64,000 nt of DNA from Viola odorata. Its lineage: Eukaryota; Streptophyta; Magnoliopsida; Malpighiales; Violaceae. Location: contig OY829537.1 of NCBI GenBank assembly GCA_963691705.1, positions 40,551,514 through 40,615,513 on the forward strand, in the 5' to 3' direction. Numbering within the stretch: the stretch's first letter is position 1; every line of letters starts with the position of its first letter. Made by a program: the position numbers and the translations under genes. The notes below the pieces were generated by a model, which saw only the letters and a list, made by a program, of their open reading frames with translations, was not told the origin of the DNA and searched no databases. Positions 32,915-44,029 of the stretch are shown piece by piece.

Positions 32915-33554
32915 CGCTTGCTTTGATGTTGACACGACCATCCACGACCGCCACTTCTTCACGCACGTCGATTGGATTGCAATATTCGGTGGGTATTCAA
33001 AGTTGCGAGAAACGAAGGGAATTAAGGTTAAACGAAGGGAATCGAGGTTGATGTTAGTGTTTTTCCAAGGAAGAGAATGGGGATGATGAAATTGGGGAAA
33101 TTGCTTCGTTCGTTCGAATGAAGGTTGCGAGAAATGAAGGGAATTAAGGTTAAACGAAGGGAATCGAGGTCGATGTTAGGGTTTTTCCGAGGAAGAGAAT
33201 GGGGATGATGAAATTGGGGAAATTGTTTCGTTCGTTTGAATGAAGGGAATTAAGGTTAAAAGTTATTGAAACGACGTCGTTTCAATCCGGGTCGAGAAAA
33301 TCCACTTACCCGACCCGTGTAATCGTAACCGGGTCAGTAATGACCTATGTGGCATGCCACGTCACTCGAGTCTGACGTGACATCCGACATGGCGTGCCAC
33401 GTATGCACTTAACGGTGGAAAGTGGACGGTGTTAGTTGGAGGCACAAAATGTGACATTTTGTTTATTTAGAGGTACCTTTTAAACGCAGAAATAAGAGGA
33501 GGTGCCAAATCAGTCAATCAATTGTTTGACGGGTGCTAATTTTTGCAATTTTCC
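32915..33554 (-). repeat. MULE right terminal inverted repeat
   Basis: Inverted match to 26378-26930. A block of about 120 bp (GTTGCGAGAAACGAAGGG...GTTCGTTCGAATGAA) is tandemly duplicated here (about 33001-33122 and 33125-33240) but single on the left, so the two arms have changed independently. Confidence 0.88.
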
Positions 33555-33659
33555 TTTAGTTTTTCTCTCTTCCATTTTCTTACTCCTGCAGATCATCTTC
33601 TTCCTCCTTTCAAGTACCCATTCCATTTTTACTCTCATTCTCTTTTACTCTCATTCGCC

Positions 33660-34104
33660 ATGGAAATGCGCTTCTCTAGGGACTGCGATGCATGCGACGG
33701 TGACGCCATGGCCAGTGCGAGTTCTACTTCGTCGAATTCCACCTCCGCGCCAAGTGCGTCACCGACCAAACACTCGATGTCACCAGTAAGGATTTGGTTG
33801 GCCATGACCACACCGTCGTCCCCGTCGACTTCGCTGATTTTCTCGGCTCCGAGTCATTAGAGCACAGGTTAATTTCTTTGTATTTTGGGGATTTTCGTGT
33901 TATCTAGTGCTAAGGTCATGATTTAATTGATTTTCCATCAATAATGTGAAGATTTTGGCATGTTCTTTTGCTAGGGGTATTATCATTGTTAAGTTGAGGA
34001 AAGGGCAAGAGCTGAGGTTGAGGGCTATTGCCAGAAAGGGTATTGGGAAGGATCATGCCAAATGGTCTCTAGCTGCTACAGTGTCATTCATGTATGAACC
34101 TGAA
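33660..34104 (+). pseudogene. NRPB3: Fragment of RNA polymerase II subunit RPB3 gene
   Basis: Reads MEMRFSRDCDACDGD from 33660. After a one-base loss just after 33704 it continues in another frame (HGQCEFYFVEFHLRAKCV, TLDVTSKDLVGHDHT) to LGSESLEH. A canonical intron (GT at 33868, AG at 33974) separates this from [20 protein letters not shown] and [20 protein letters not shown]. These are conserved parts of the third-largest RNA polymerase II subunit, the alpha-like assembly subunit, covering roughly its central third. The real N-terminus and C-terminus are absent. The retained intron shows it is genomic, not a retrocopy. It lies between the MULE end and a truncated copia fragment and cannot make a functional subunit. 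Confidence 0.88.
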
Positions 34105-34111
34105 TTTTGTT

Positions 34112-34937
34112 AATTAGGGAACCCACTGTACTGCGATATAATTTAGGGTCAGAAAATAGATTGTGATCAGGAGCAACCTTTGACATAAACGAAGAAGGAG
34201 TAGATGTCGGCCGAGCTGAATCCATACTAGCCTTTTTCAATAGATCAGTAACATATTTGTGTTGGGACAAGAACAGACCAGAAGGAGATCGGTGCGCCTC
34301 AATTCCCAGAAAGAAGGACAAGTCACCAAGGTTACGCAAACGAAACTCAGTCCATAGTTTGTGAATGATGTGTCGCAAGAAGCTAGGGTCATCCCCTGCC
34401 AATAGAATATCATCCACATAGACCAAGCAAAACACAGTATGGAGTCTATGTTTGAGAATAAAGAGCGACGGGTCATAACGAGAATTAACAAAGCCAACAC
34501 GCAGGAGATAAGAAGCAAGGCGCGCGTACCAAGCACGTGGTGACTGTTTCAACCCATAAAGAGACCGAACCAATAAACAAACGTGATCCGGTTTAGAGGT
34601 ATCAACGAAACTCAGAGGCTGAAAGAAGGACAAGTCACCAAGGTTACGCAAACGAAACTCAGTCCATAGTTTGTGAATGATGTGTCGCAAGAAGCTAGGG
34701 TCATCCCCTGCCAATAGAATATCATCCACATAGACCAAGCAAAACACAGTATGGAGTCTATGTTTGAGAATAATGAGCGACGGGTCATAACGAGAATTAA
34801 CAAAGCCAACACGCAGGAGATAAGAAGCAAGGCGCGCGTACCAAGCACGTGGTGACTGTTTCAACCCATAAAGAGACCGAACCAATAAACAAACGTGATC
34901 CGGTTTAGAGGTATCAACGAAACTCAGAGGCTGTTGC
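34112..34937 (-). pseudogene. Ty1/copia reverse transcriptase, C-terminal part, with 312-bp in-frame tandem duplication
   Basis: Minus-strand copia reverse transcriptase: MQQPLSFVDTSKPDHVCLLV, SLYGLKQSPRAWYARLASY, then YVDDILLAGDD (the YVDD catalytic box) and SFFLGIEAHRSPSGLFLSQ. The segment from QPLSFVD to GDLSFF occurs twice in a row with a period of 312 bp (104 codons). The copies appear to differ at a single base (Phe against Ile in SLFILKH / SLIILKH). The end is truncated within the YRSTVGSL motif at about 34130, where it meets DNA next to the RPB3 fragment. The upstream half of the gene lies at 44030 and beyond, past a nested insertion. Confidence 0.88.
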
Positions 34938-34942
34938 ATGTA

Positions 34943-35946
34943 TGATGCATTCCTTGTAGGCTAGAACGCTCTCCTTAGATCGTTGTCCGATGACGTGGAT
35001 TTCAATGCGGAATTTAACTCGAAGAAAACTGTGAAACTCCAAGACTGGGTGCTCTTGGCACTTCATGCCGAATCCCTTGAGGTTCTACGGTCAAACCGAT
35101 GAATCTCCAAGACTGGGTGCTCTTGGAAATTCAAAGATGAAAGACTCAATAGATAGTGCTTTCAGGTTTTACTTGACAAACTAATCGAATGCACAAAACT
35201 CAATTAGATGCAAGGTTTATCAAGAACAAGTGGATAAAGATCCAAAGAAATCTGCTTTCAATTATCAAAATAGTCTAACTGAAAAATAACAGGGGCGGCT
35301 CCTTTTTAAAGAAGCGTTAAACCCTAATTCCAAAAATGGAAACTAGTTTAGTTTCTAAATAATGACTTAAACGAAAATGGCAACAAGCCACCCTTCCAAA
35401 TAAGTTCCGAAACTCTAAAATAATATAAATAAAGTCTGATAATAAGGATAGAGGTGCAGGCGCCACCGTTTAGGTCAAAAGGCCCAAGTGGCTTTGCTTT
35501 CGGGTCCGCCGAATCACATTTTAAGGAAACAAGGAGTTTTCCTTATTCCCTCAAGCGTTCCCACTGAAATTTTGAGGGAAACTTCCTAACACATGGATGA
35601 AGTTCTGGCCTGAATATTGTGCGAGGAAATATGCTCCAATCTTCAAAAGGCTCGATAGTGGCTTTCACTGTCCAATGCGAGCTTGTGATTTGGGCCTGTC
35701 CCAAATCCTTCGGGCGTTTCTCCTGATTTTTGGTCTGGACTCCTCTCTTGTATTATAAATGATCATGGACTGGTCAAAAATGGGAGAAAGGTGCTGGTGG
35801 ACCTAAAGGTCTGAGGTGGCCATGTGTAGCCCATCCGTAGGTGCGGACGCGGTGCGGATTAGGGTTACAAGGCGCGGCTGGGGCGTGCGCAGGTTGCCTT
35901 CCTCCGAGGTTGTCTCTGCCTTCAGTTCCATGTGGATGAGGCTATT
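34943..35946 (-). repeat. Chromovirus solo LTR, distal part
   Basis: Together with 43880-44024 this forms one LTR of about 1.15 kb, read on the minus strand from TGATACGATCCC (44024) to AATGCATCA (34943). The outer flanks are ATGTA at 34938-34942 and ATGTA at 44025-44029, a 5-bp duplication within the copia reverse transcriptase. There is no internal region or second LTR, so it is a solo LTR. Two copies of a GAATCTCCAAGACTGGGTGC-like block lie near 35030 and 35100. The LTR is interrupted at 35946/43880 by the complete chromovirus. The CTATT at 35942-35946 is one copy of that insertion's duplication. Confidence 0.85.
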
Positions 35947-36776
35947 CGATACGATCACACCCACCTTGGAGCCCAAGGACAATGCACCTAGTAGACCAAT
36001 CACTAGGAGCATGGCCAAGAAGCTCACATTATGGATCGAAGATGAATTACACAAAGAAATACCCCAAAGTACGCCTATCACCCTAATGTGCATTATGCAC
36101 AATCACCGCGCCTATCAACCTCATGACATGACCGATGACACCGTGAAGACATACGACCTTCATCCAAAGCAAGGCAAAGCCCGCCAAGAGCCTAAAACCC
36201 ATGAGGCCTCATTCATCAATTCCTTAAATTGATTATGGGCTTGAGAAGCCCAACATGAAGGAGGAAGGAAGGAAGCTCTTCTCATTAAGGGCAAACTTGT
36301 CCTTAGTTTATGTTTGATTTTCTATAAATAGCTAAGCCTTAGGCTTAACTAGGGGATAACTTGGATAAACCTTGAAATGCTTAAACTTGTTGTTTCTTTC
36401 ATTTAAGTCTTGTAATTTAAGTTCTTTCAATTCAGCTATCTCAATTCAAGTCTTTACATTTATTGCAACTTCCATTCAAGTTTCTAATTCAAGTTATTTT
36501 CATTACTCGTTCTTGTCTTTCAATTACTTTCAATTCCGCACTCTAAATTCTGTCCATTCCAATTCAAGTTATTTCAATTCAATACCCCCTAAATAAAGGT
36601 CGGTTCTACCACCATCTTTAGGGACGGTTGCACTCCTTAAATTCCGCTGCCTAACTCTATCTTTTATTCTCCTCTCTTGTTCGTTTCATTCTAATCCTTG
36701 TGTTTGCAGCTCATAGCTAGATCCTCTATTAAATTTCTAAGCTCGGTTTCTTCCATTTGGAAACCGGAGCTTATCA
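35947..36776 (+). repeat. Chromovirus 5' LTR
   Basis: Starts CGATACGATCACACC (the first base is T in the other LTR) and ends AGCTTATCA. TATA box CTATAAATA at 36322-36330. The first 290 bp are also protein-coding in the 3' copy. Confidence 0.93.
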
Positions 36777-36778
36777 AG

Positions 36779-36790
36779 TGGTAGCGGAGC
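36779..36790 (+). other. Chromovirus primer binding site
   Basis: TGGTAGCGGAGC, two bases after the LTR. It differs at two positions from TGGTATCAGAGC, the initiator tRNA-Met site usual in plant LTR elements. Confidence 0.6.
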
Positions 36791-37894
36791 TCTAGCCGCT
36801 TCGAGTTGTGTTTTCGTTTCTATCCAGTAAATTTCGTATTCTTCCTGTCCCGTTTTCAAGAGTTTCGTCACTCAGAAAAATCTCAAAATGTTTGCCAACC
36901 TTATTCATTCTGTTCTTAACAACTTTTGTCTTTTGGTCTTCAGGAAATTCGGACTCCATTGTGTACTTTTGGGCAAAACTAAAACAGTGCGCAAAAGTTG
37001 CCCGAGGAAATCCGATTTGTGTTGAACGGCCGTTTACTGTGTCTTCCCTTCGAAATTTCATCTTCTTTCCTTCTTGAAAGTTGTAGTTCCATGTCTTAGG
37101 TACAACTATGTTAAATTTCATAACTTAACTCCATTATTTTCTATTATTTTGTCAAAATCTGAAAATTGAATCCATTTCAGCCACAACACCTTTAGCTAAA
37201 ATGGTTTTCCTAATAAATTATTAGTTACCAACTCATTACCTTCCTTTTGTCCAACCCTTTTGTCTCCCACTCAACCATGTCCCCTACCTTTAATTATTTA
37301 TCTTTTGACTAACTTGTCACAAAATTGTCTTCCACTCTTCTTTGTTCACATGTGCTAATCTTTCCATTAGAAAGTCAAAAATCTACAATCAACTTTCCTC
37401 CATAGTATTCTTCCACCTCATCACTTTACTTTGTTTACCATCATACAACTCACATTTCCTCGTATAGCACCCTGTATTGCAGGTATTAAAAAAAAAAAAA
37501 AAAAAAAAAGAAAAAGAAAAAGAAAGAAAAAAATAAAATCAATTCGTGTGATTGTTGTGAAGTGGAAATATTGCAAAGTGAACAATATTTGGAACAATTG
37601 TTGCCCGAATTCTTCTTCCTATTCTTGCTGTCCAAATTTTCATTTCTTTTCCCTTCTTTCCGCTAGCCCATCCTTCCTTCCTAAAAGTGTTTTCTACTCC
37701 TAGCATCTAGTGTCGAGACTTGAAATTTTCCTTAAAAAGATTGATAACTGGAGTTTCAAGGCACGAAACAACATTGTGAAGCATTAAGTGACTTGGCAAG
37801 AATAACTTTTACGAGTGAATTAAACACGAGAGTTAAACAAGTGAGGGAGAGTTTTCTACTAACCTTTGTTACGTGTGCAGGAATTACCATCACG
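36791..37894 (+). other. Chromovirus leader
   Basis: About 1.1 kb between primer site and gag. No gene seen. It contains an A-rich run at 37486-37530. Presumably holds packaging and translation signals, not identifiable by eye. Confidence 0.5.
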
Positions 37895-39303
37895 ATGTCA
37901 CAAAACAGTGTGGCTGACCATAGTGAAGTAAAATCAGAAAGTGAGCAAGCTATTCCTTGGCTTGCAATGATGGAAGAGATGCGGCGAGCTCTTGACCAAG
38001 CTCACGCTACCAACGCACGATTCCAAGCTCGTATAGAACAACTTGAGCAAGGTAAAGCGGTGGAACATCATACTCCCACTACTGATACTGCCATACCTCC
38101 CAAGAAGTTTGCCCAAGAGGATGTACATTGTGAAACAGAGTCCGAGGGTCATGCAAGTGGAGACGAACTCCACAAATTCAAGAGCGTGGCCGACAGAGGC
38201 TTACGCAATATTACTAGCTCAAACACTCGAATGCTTGGAGCTTCCTCAAGCATTCCCATTTCCAATGAGGCTATGGATACGATAAGAGGCCTCCATGACC
38301 AAGGGATCAAGGGCCAATACCACTTGCTCGGTCCTAACCCCGCCACAACTTCAATCACACATGGTAACATCCCTCTTATCGGAAGCACCGCGCCGCTAGG
38401 CCACCACGGGGCCGTGGTCCACACTTCTATCCACCTCCGGGCTTCAACGGACCCTTAGTGACCCGAGCACATCCCTTCCAAAGCAATAACATTCCCACCC
38501 ATGGGAATGTCCTCCCACTAGGCCACCACGGGGCCGTGGGTACCTCCTCTACACATGGTAACCACTATATCCCAAGAGCACCACCCCAACATTTCAGAAA
38601 TCAAAGGTCCTTAGAGGAAGACATGTATGAGGAACCCTAACACAGAAATGATGAATATGTAAACCGAGCTAGAGAGCCAAGAGATCGGATTGATGATGAC
38701 CTTAAAAGCATTAAATTTCAAATTCCTATTTTTGAAGGAACAACTAATCCAGATGAGTACATCAAATGGGAAGGAAAGATTCAACGAATATTCAATTGCC
38801 ACCAATATTCTGATCCTAAGAAAGTTAAGCTTGCTGCCATGGAGTTTGATGGCTATGCCGTAAGTTGGTGGGAGAAGATGACCAAGGAGAGAACCGGTAC
38901 AAGCGCCATCAACACTTGGCCAGAAATGAAGCGAGTAATGAGGGAGAGATTTATTCCTTCTTACTACAAACGTGACTTACAAAATAAGTTACAAGGGCTC
39001 ACCCAAGGTTCCAAATCAGTTGGTGAGTATTACAATGAGTTAGAATCCCTTCTTACCAAAACAGAAACTAGAGAAGAAGAAGAGAACACCATGGCTCGAT
39101 TTTTGAGTGGTCTTAATGATAAGCTCAAATACAAGCTTGAGCTCAAGGAGATTGAAGGTTTACAGTCCATGTTACACTATGCCCTCAAGGTGGAAGCTCA
39201 TGAGTCCACCAAAAAGAAGATTTACCCAAGCCGCTTATTACCCCAATCAAACACTTATCCATCCAAGACACCATGGAAGCCCTATTCCAAAGACAATCAC
39301 TAA
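37895..39303 (+). pseudogene. Chromovirus gag
   Basis: Likely start is the ATG of MSQNSVADHSEVKSESE. An N-terminal coiled coil (EEMRRALDQAHATNARFQAR) is followed by a His/Pro-rich stretch. The frame changes at about 38456. The capsid domain lies at about 38700-39200 (FQIPIFEGTTNPDEYIKWEG, AVSWWEKMTKERTGTSAINT, YYNELESLLTKTETREEEEN). In-frame TAA codons at about 38638 and 39301 interrupt it. The downstream frame 39328-40074 continues gag with the zinc knuckle. Confidence 0.85.
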
Positions 39304-40074
39304 CGAGACTACACAAACAACCCTCCCTTGACAAAAATTGAGACCACCACACAAAAACCACCCCACACTTACCCCAAAACGACCCCATCTAATCCTTTCC
39401 CAAAACCCCAAAATAACCCAACCTCTAACCCGCCACCTAGAAGAAATTCCAGCAACATTGAATGTTACAAGTGTCGTGGTAGAGGACACATTGCTTCCGA
39501 GTGCCCTAATCAGAGAGTAATCATTGTTCGTGAAGGAGGGTACGAAACAGAAAGTGATGAGGATTCCAATGAGTTGGAATGTGTAAAAGAAGGAGGAGCC
39601 GAAAGTGGTGAAGAAGAGGAGATCATTCCCACCTGGACAATGACACTAGTGATAAGGAGAAGTTTGAATACTCAAACAAAGAAGGAAGGCGCATGTATGG
39701 AGCAAAGGGAAAATCTTTTCCATTCTCATTTTGAAATACAAGGAAAATTTGCATCATTAATTGTTGATAATGGAAGTGTGGTGGATGCAGCAAGTCATCT
39801 TCTTGTGCACAAGTTGAAGCTACCTACCACCCAACACCCTAAGCCATACTCGCTCCATTGGTTTAATGATAATGGTGAAGTGAAGGTGAAGGAACAAGTA
39901 TTGGTATCCTTCAAGATCGGCGGATATGAAGATGAGCGACTATGTGATGTCATTCCAATGGATGCAAGCCACCTACTTCTAGGGCGTCCGTGGCAGTTTG
40001 ACAGAAGTGTTATTCATGATGGTCGTACCAACAAAATTCACCTCACACACCAAGGGAGAAAATTCAGCATATAA
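39304..40074 (+). pseudogene. Chromovirus gag zinc knuckle and aspartic protease
   Basis: Same frame as gag after the TAA at 39301. A Pro/Thr-rich segment leads to the CCHC knuckle CYKCRGRGHIASEC. Acidic residues follow, then the protease with LIVDNGSVVD (Asp-Asn-Gly-Ser; many plant elements have Asn at this second position) and [20 protein letters not shown]. The frame ends in a TAA at 40072. The conserved text continues beyond it in the same frame ([10 protein letters not shown]), so this stop is a mutation and not the natural end. Confidence 0.85.
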
Positions 40075-41827
40075 CCTCTCTCACCCTCCCAAGTTTGTGA
40101 TGATCAAAAACAGATGGAGAAAGCAAGTGCTGAATTTCACTTGCTACGAAAATTGCAAGAAAAAGAAAAAGAGTGGAGAGAAGAAAGTAAGAAGAGAGCA
40201 AAATACACGCCATGAAAAAAGTAAGCATGGCAATGAGAATGAGTTAGAGAAAAATGAGGACACAGTAAAACCACTAAGTGTGTTTGTCAAAGGGAGAGTT
40301 CTGAAACACGCATACGAAACAAGCAAGATATGCCTTGTACTTCGGTACAAAGAACATTGTTTACATGTTAATACTAACCCCTCTTCTCTACCAAGTCCCA
40401 TTGTGTCTCTTTTACAGGAATTTGAAGATGTATTTCCAGCGGAAATGCCAAGCGGCCTCCCTCCTATTCGAGGCATTGAGCATAGAATTGATTTAATTCC
40501 TAGTTCGGCATTACCAAATAGACCAGCCTACAGATGTAATCCGGCGGAAACTAAGGAATTACAAAAACAAGTTGATGAGCTATTGAGCAAAGGGTTCATC
40601 CGTGAGAGTATGTCATCATGTGTTGTTCCTGTTTTACTAGTACCAAAGAAGGATGGAACTTGGCGCATGTGTGTGGATTGTCGAGCTATTAACAAGATCA
40701 CCGTGAGGTATAGACATCCTATCCCTCGACTTGATGATATGTTAGATGAGCTAAGTGGTAGCAAAGTCTATTCCAAAATAGACTTGATGAGCGATTATCA
40801 TCAAATCAGAATGCAAGAAGGAGATGAGTGGAAAACTGCATTCAAAACCAAGCACGGCCTATATGAGTGGATGGTAATGCCCTTTGGCCTTTCTAACGCC
40901 CCTAGTACTTTCATGCGTTTGATGAACTATGTTTTGCGTGAATTTATTGGGAAATATGTCGTTGTTTACTTTGATGACATACTTGTGTATAGCCATTCAA
41001 TTGATGATCACATTACACATTTACGCACCATACTTTTCACACTTCGAACTAACAAGTTATATGCCAAAATATCTAAATGTGAATTTTGTTTGGATAGTGT
41101 ACATTTTCTTGGATTCGTGGTGAGTGTAGGTGGCGTACAGGTAGACGAAGAGAAAGTAAAAGCCATTAAGGAGTGGCCAGCACCAAAGAACACAAGTGAA
41201 GTAAGGTCCTTCCATGGCCTAGCTAGCTTCTACCGACGTTTTGTTCCAAATTTTTCAACCATTGCAGCACCACTCAATGAATTGACAAAGAAGAACATAA
41301 CGTTTGAATGGTGTGAGAGGCAAGAGAAAGCTTTCCAAGAGCTTAAGGAATGCCTTACACAAACTCCTATACTAGCGCTTCCCGATTTCAACAAGGCATT
41401 CGAACTTGAATGCGATGCTAGTGGGATTGGCATTGGAGTTGTACTCACTCAAGAAGGGCGCCCTATTGCATACTTCAGTGAGAGACTTAATGGTGCCCAA
41501 CTGAATTATTCCACTTATGATCGAGAATTGTATGCCCTTGTAAGAGGCTTGATGGTGTGGGAGCACTACCTCCTCCCAAATCAGTTTGTAATTCACACAG
41601 ATCATCTTATCCTCAAATTCTTACAAGGACAAGCAAAGCTTAACAAGCGACATGCTAAGTGGATGGAGTTCATCGAAGCATTTCCTTACACAATCAAGTA
41701 CAAACAAGGAAAGGAAAATGTTGTAGCCGACGCACTCTCTAGAAGGTGCGTACTTCTATCTACTCTTGAGGCCAAGATATTTGATTTTTCCCATTTAATG
41801 GCCTTATATGAACATGATGAATTGTGA
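39998..41827 (+). pseudogene. Chromovirus reverse transcriptase and RNase H
   Basis: Coding similarity in this frame begins near 40210; the first 70 codons are out-of-frame protease sequence. From about residue 150: [67 protein letters not shown] and the catalytic YFDDILVYS (Tyr-Phe-Asp-Asp). RNase H follows with [38 protein letters not shown] and VVADALSRR. The reading ends in a TGA at 41825 in the stretch joining RNase H to integrase. Apart from that stop and the frame change before 40210, the enzyme is intact for 540 residues. Confidence 0.92.
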
Positions 41828-41836
41828 GATATATAC

Positions 41837-43330
41837 ATGGCATGTACAAAAGGTCCTTATTTGCATTTTGTAAAGCATGATGATTTCTTGTTTAAACACA
41901 ATCGGCTTTGCATACCAAAATCTAGTGTTAGAGAGTTACTTGTATTGGAAGCACATAGTGGAGGATTGAATGGTCATTTCGGTATCACAAAAACTTTGCA
42001 TGCTTTGAAAGTACATTTCTTTTGGCCAAAGATGAAAGTTGATGTTACAAAAGTAGTCAATCGTTGCATTACTTGTAAGAAAGCTAAATCCAAATCCATG
42101 AGTCATGCAACCTATATGCCATTACCCGTAGCCAACCACCCTTGGATAGATCTATCAATGGACTTTGTCTTAGGATTACCAAGGTCTCGAACCGGCCATG
42201 ATTCCATATTTGTTATTGTTGATCGATTCTTAAAAATGGCTCACTTCATTCCTTGTGCACAAACGCATGATGCTATTCGCATTGCTAACCTATTCTTTCA
42301 GCATGTCATACGCCTACATGGCATTCCTCGAAGCATTGTGAGTGATAGAGATACTAAATTCTTGAATCATTTTTGGCGCACCCTATGGGCAAGATTAGGT
42401 ACCAAACTTCTATTTTCTACTACTTGTCACCCACAAACAGATGGTCAAACGGAAGTAGTAAATAGAACCTTAGGATCCTTGCTAAGGGTTATGGTTGAAA
42501 AACACGGCACCAAATGGGAAGATAACATACCTTTCATTGAATTCGCATATAATCATGCTCATCATTCTACTCTTGGATTTTCTCCTTTTGAGGTGGTATA
42601 TGGGTTCCAACCCTTAACCCCTTTTGATCTCTTACCTTTGCCCTTGAGTGTGTTAAAATGTGTAGATGGAGAAACTAAGGCGGAATCGGTAAAAAGGATG
42701 CATGAACAAGTACAACGCAACATAGAAAATATGAATGAAAGGATTGCCCACAAGCGCAATAAAGGAAAAACTCCTACATCATTCGAACCAGGACAATGGG
42801 TGTGGCTCCATTGGCGAAAGGATAGGTTTCCAACTCAAAGAAAAGGAAAATTAAGCCCTCGAGGAGATGGACCCTTCGAAATCCTCCATCGGATAAATGA
42901 CAATGCTTACATCCTTGATTTACCAAGTGAGTATGGTTCTATAAGCAATTCATTTCATATTAATGATTTATCTCCTTATGATGTAGGAAATGAAAGGCTT
43001 GAAGAAATGGATTCGAGGACGAATCCTTTCGAAGAAGGAGGAGATGATACGATCACACCCACCTTGGAGCCCAAGGACAATGCACCTAGTAGACCAATCA
43101 CTAGGAGCATGGCCAAGAAGCTCACATTATGGATCGAAGATGAATTACACAAAGAAATACCCCAAAGTACGCCTATCACCCTAATGCGCATTATGCACAA
43201 TCACCGCGCCTATCAACCTCATGACATGACCGATGACACCGTGAAGACATACGACCTTCATCCAAAGCAAGGCAAAGCCCGCCAAGAGCCTAAAACCCAT
43301 GCGACCTCATTCATCAATTCCTTAAATTGA
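41837..43330 (+). pseudogene. Chromovirus integrase with LTR-encoded tail
   Basis: Same frame as reverse transcriptase, after the TGA at 41825. The HHCC domain (HSGGLNGHFGITKTLHALK ... CITCKKAK) is followed by the DDE core with Asp in LSMDFVLGLPRS, Asp in SDRDTKFLNHFW and Glu in DGQTEVVNRTLG. The GPY/F module is LSPRGDGPFEILHRINDNAY then FHINDLSPYD. The frame crosses the 3' LTR start (43045) and codes a further 95 residues within it, including APSRPITRSMAKKL. I see no chromodomain, so the LTR-encoded tail may take its place as in CRM-type elements. Confidence 0.92.
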
Positions 43331-43874
43331 TTATGGGCTTGAGAAGCCCAACATGAAGGAGGAAGGAAGGAAGCTCTTCTCATTAAGGGCAAACTTGTCC
43401 TTAGTTTATGTTTGATTTTCTATAAATAACTAAGCCTTAGGCTTAACTAGGGGATAACTTGGATAAACCTTGAAATGCTTAAACTTGTTGTTTCTTTCAT
43501 TTAAGTCTTGTAATTTAAGTTCTTTCAATTCAACTATCTCAATTCAAGTCTTTACATTTATTGCAACTTCCATTCAAGTTTCTAATTCAAGTTATTTTCA
43601 TTACTCATTCTTGTCTTTCAATTACTTTCAATTCCGCACTCTAAATTCTGTCCATTCCAATTCAAGTTATTTCAATTCAATACCCCCTAAATAAAGGTCG
43701 GTTCTACCACCATCTTTAGGGACGGTTGCACTCCTTAAATTCCGCTGCCTAACTCTATCTTTTATTCTCATCTCTTGTTCGTTTCATTCTAATCCTTGTG
43801 TTTGCAGCTCATAGCTAGATCCTCCATTAAAGTTCTAAGCTCGGTTTCTTCCATTTGGAAGCCGGAGCTTATCA
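43045..43874 (+). repeat. Chromovirus 3' LTR
   Basis: TGATACGATCACACC ... AGCTTATCA, 830 bp, TATA at 43421. It overlaps the last 286 bp of the integrase frame. Confidence 0.93.
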
Positions 43875-43879
43875 CTATT

Positions 43880-44024
43880 GAGCCTCACTTGTAGGGCTCG
43901 GGCCCTGGCACGAGTGATCGGGCCCGTGTGCGGCAATGGAAGGCTCGCGACTGCATCCTCCAAGGCTCGGGCCTTGGCGCGGGTGGTTGCGTCACTAGGG
44001 TTGGCTCCGGCTGGGATCGTATCA
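43880..44024 (-). repeat. Chromovirus solo LTR, proximal part (codes a pol tail)
   Basis: First 145 bp of the solo LTR completed at 34943-35946. It reads on the minus strand as TTRAKARALEDAVASLPLPH then TGPITRARARALQ, a pol C-terminal tail comparable to the RPITRSMAKKL tail of the complete chromovirus. Both LTRs begin TGATACGATC, so they are sister families with the same overlap of pol and LTR. Confidence 0.85.
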
Positions 44025-44029
44025 ATGTA

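Larger units (their letters stand above)
26378..33554 (-). mobile_element. Mutator-like element with long TIRs, 10-bp TSD and captured host sequence
   Basis: The ends are inverted: GGGAAATGGCAAA on the left and GGAAAATTGCAAA (reverse complement) on the right, followed by over 400 bp of matching TIR. The flanks are TTTACTTTTT (26368-26377) and TTTAGTTTTT (33555-33564), a 10-bp target duplication with one mismatch; 9-11 bp is typical of MULEs. Inside are a minus-strand multi-exon transposase, a plus-strand GRF-type zinc-finger gene and an exon of an ARGLU1-like gene. The transposase is broken, so this copy is now defective. Confidence 0.92.
35942..43879 (+). mobile_element. Complete Ty3/gypsy chromovirus-type element with TSD CTATT
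   Basis: LTRs at 35947-36776 and 43045-43874 are both 830 bp and differ by roughly 11 bases by eye (about 98.7% identical). The flanks are CTATT (35942-35946) and CTATT (43875-43879). The order is LTR, primer site, 1.1-kb leader, gag, protease, reverse transcriptase, RNase H, integrase, with the pol frame running into the 3' LTR. The same layout is known from CRM-like chromoviruses; assignment to that clade is tentative. Despite the young LTRs the coding region has at least four stops and two frame changes. Confidence 0.93.
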
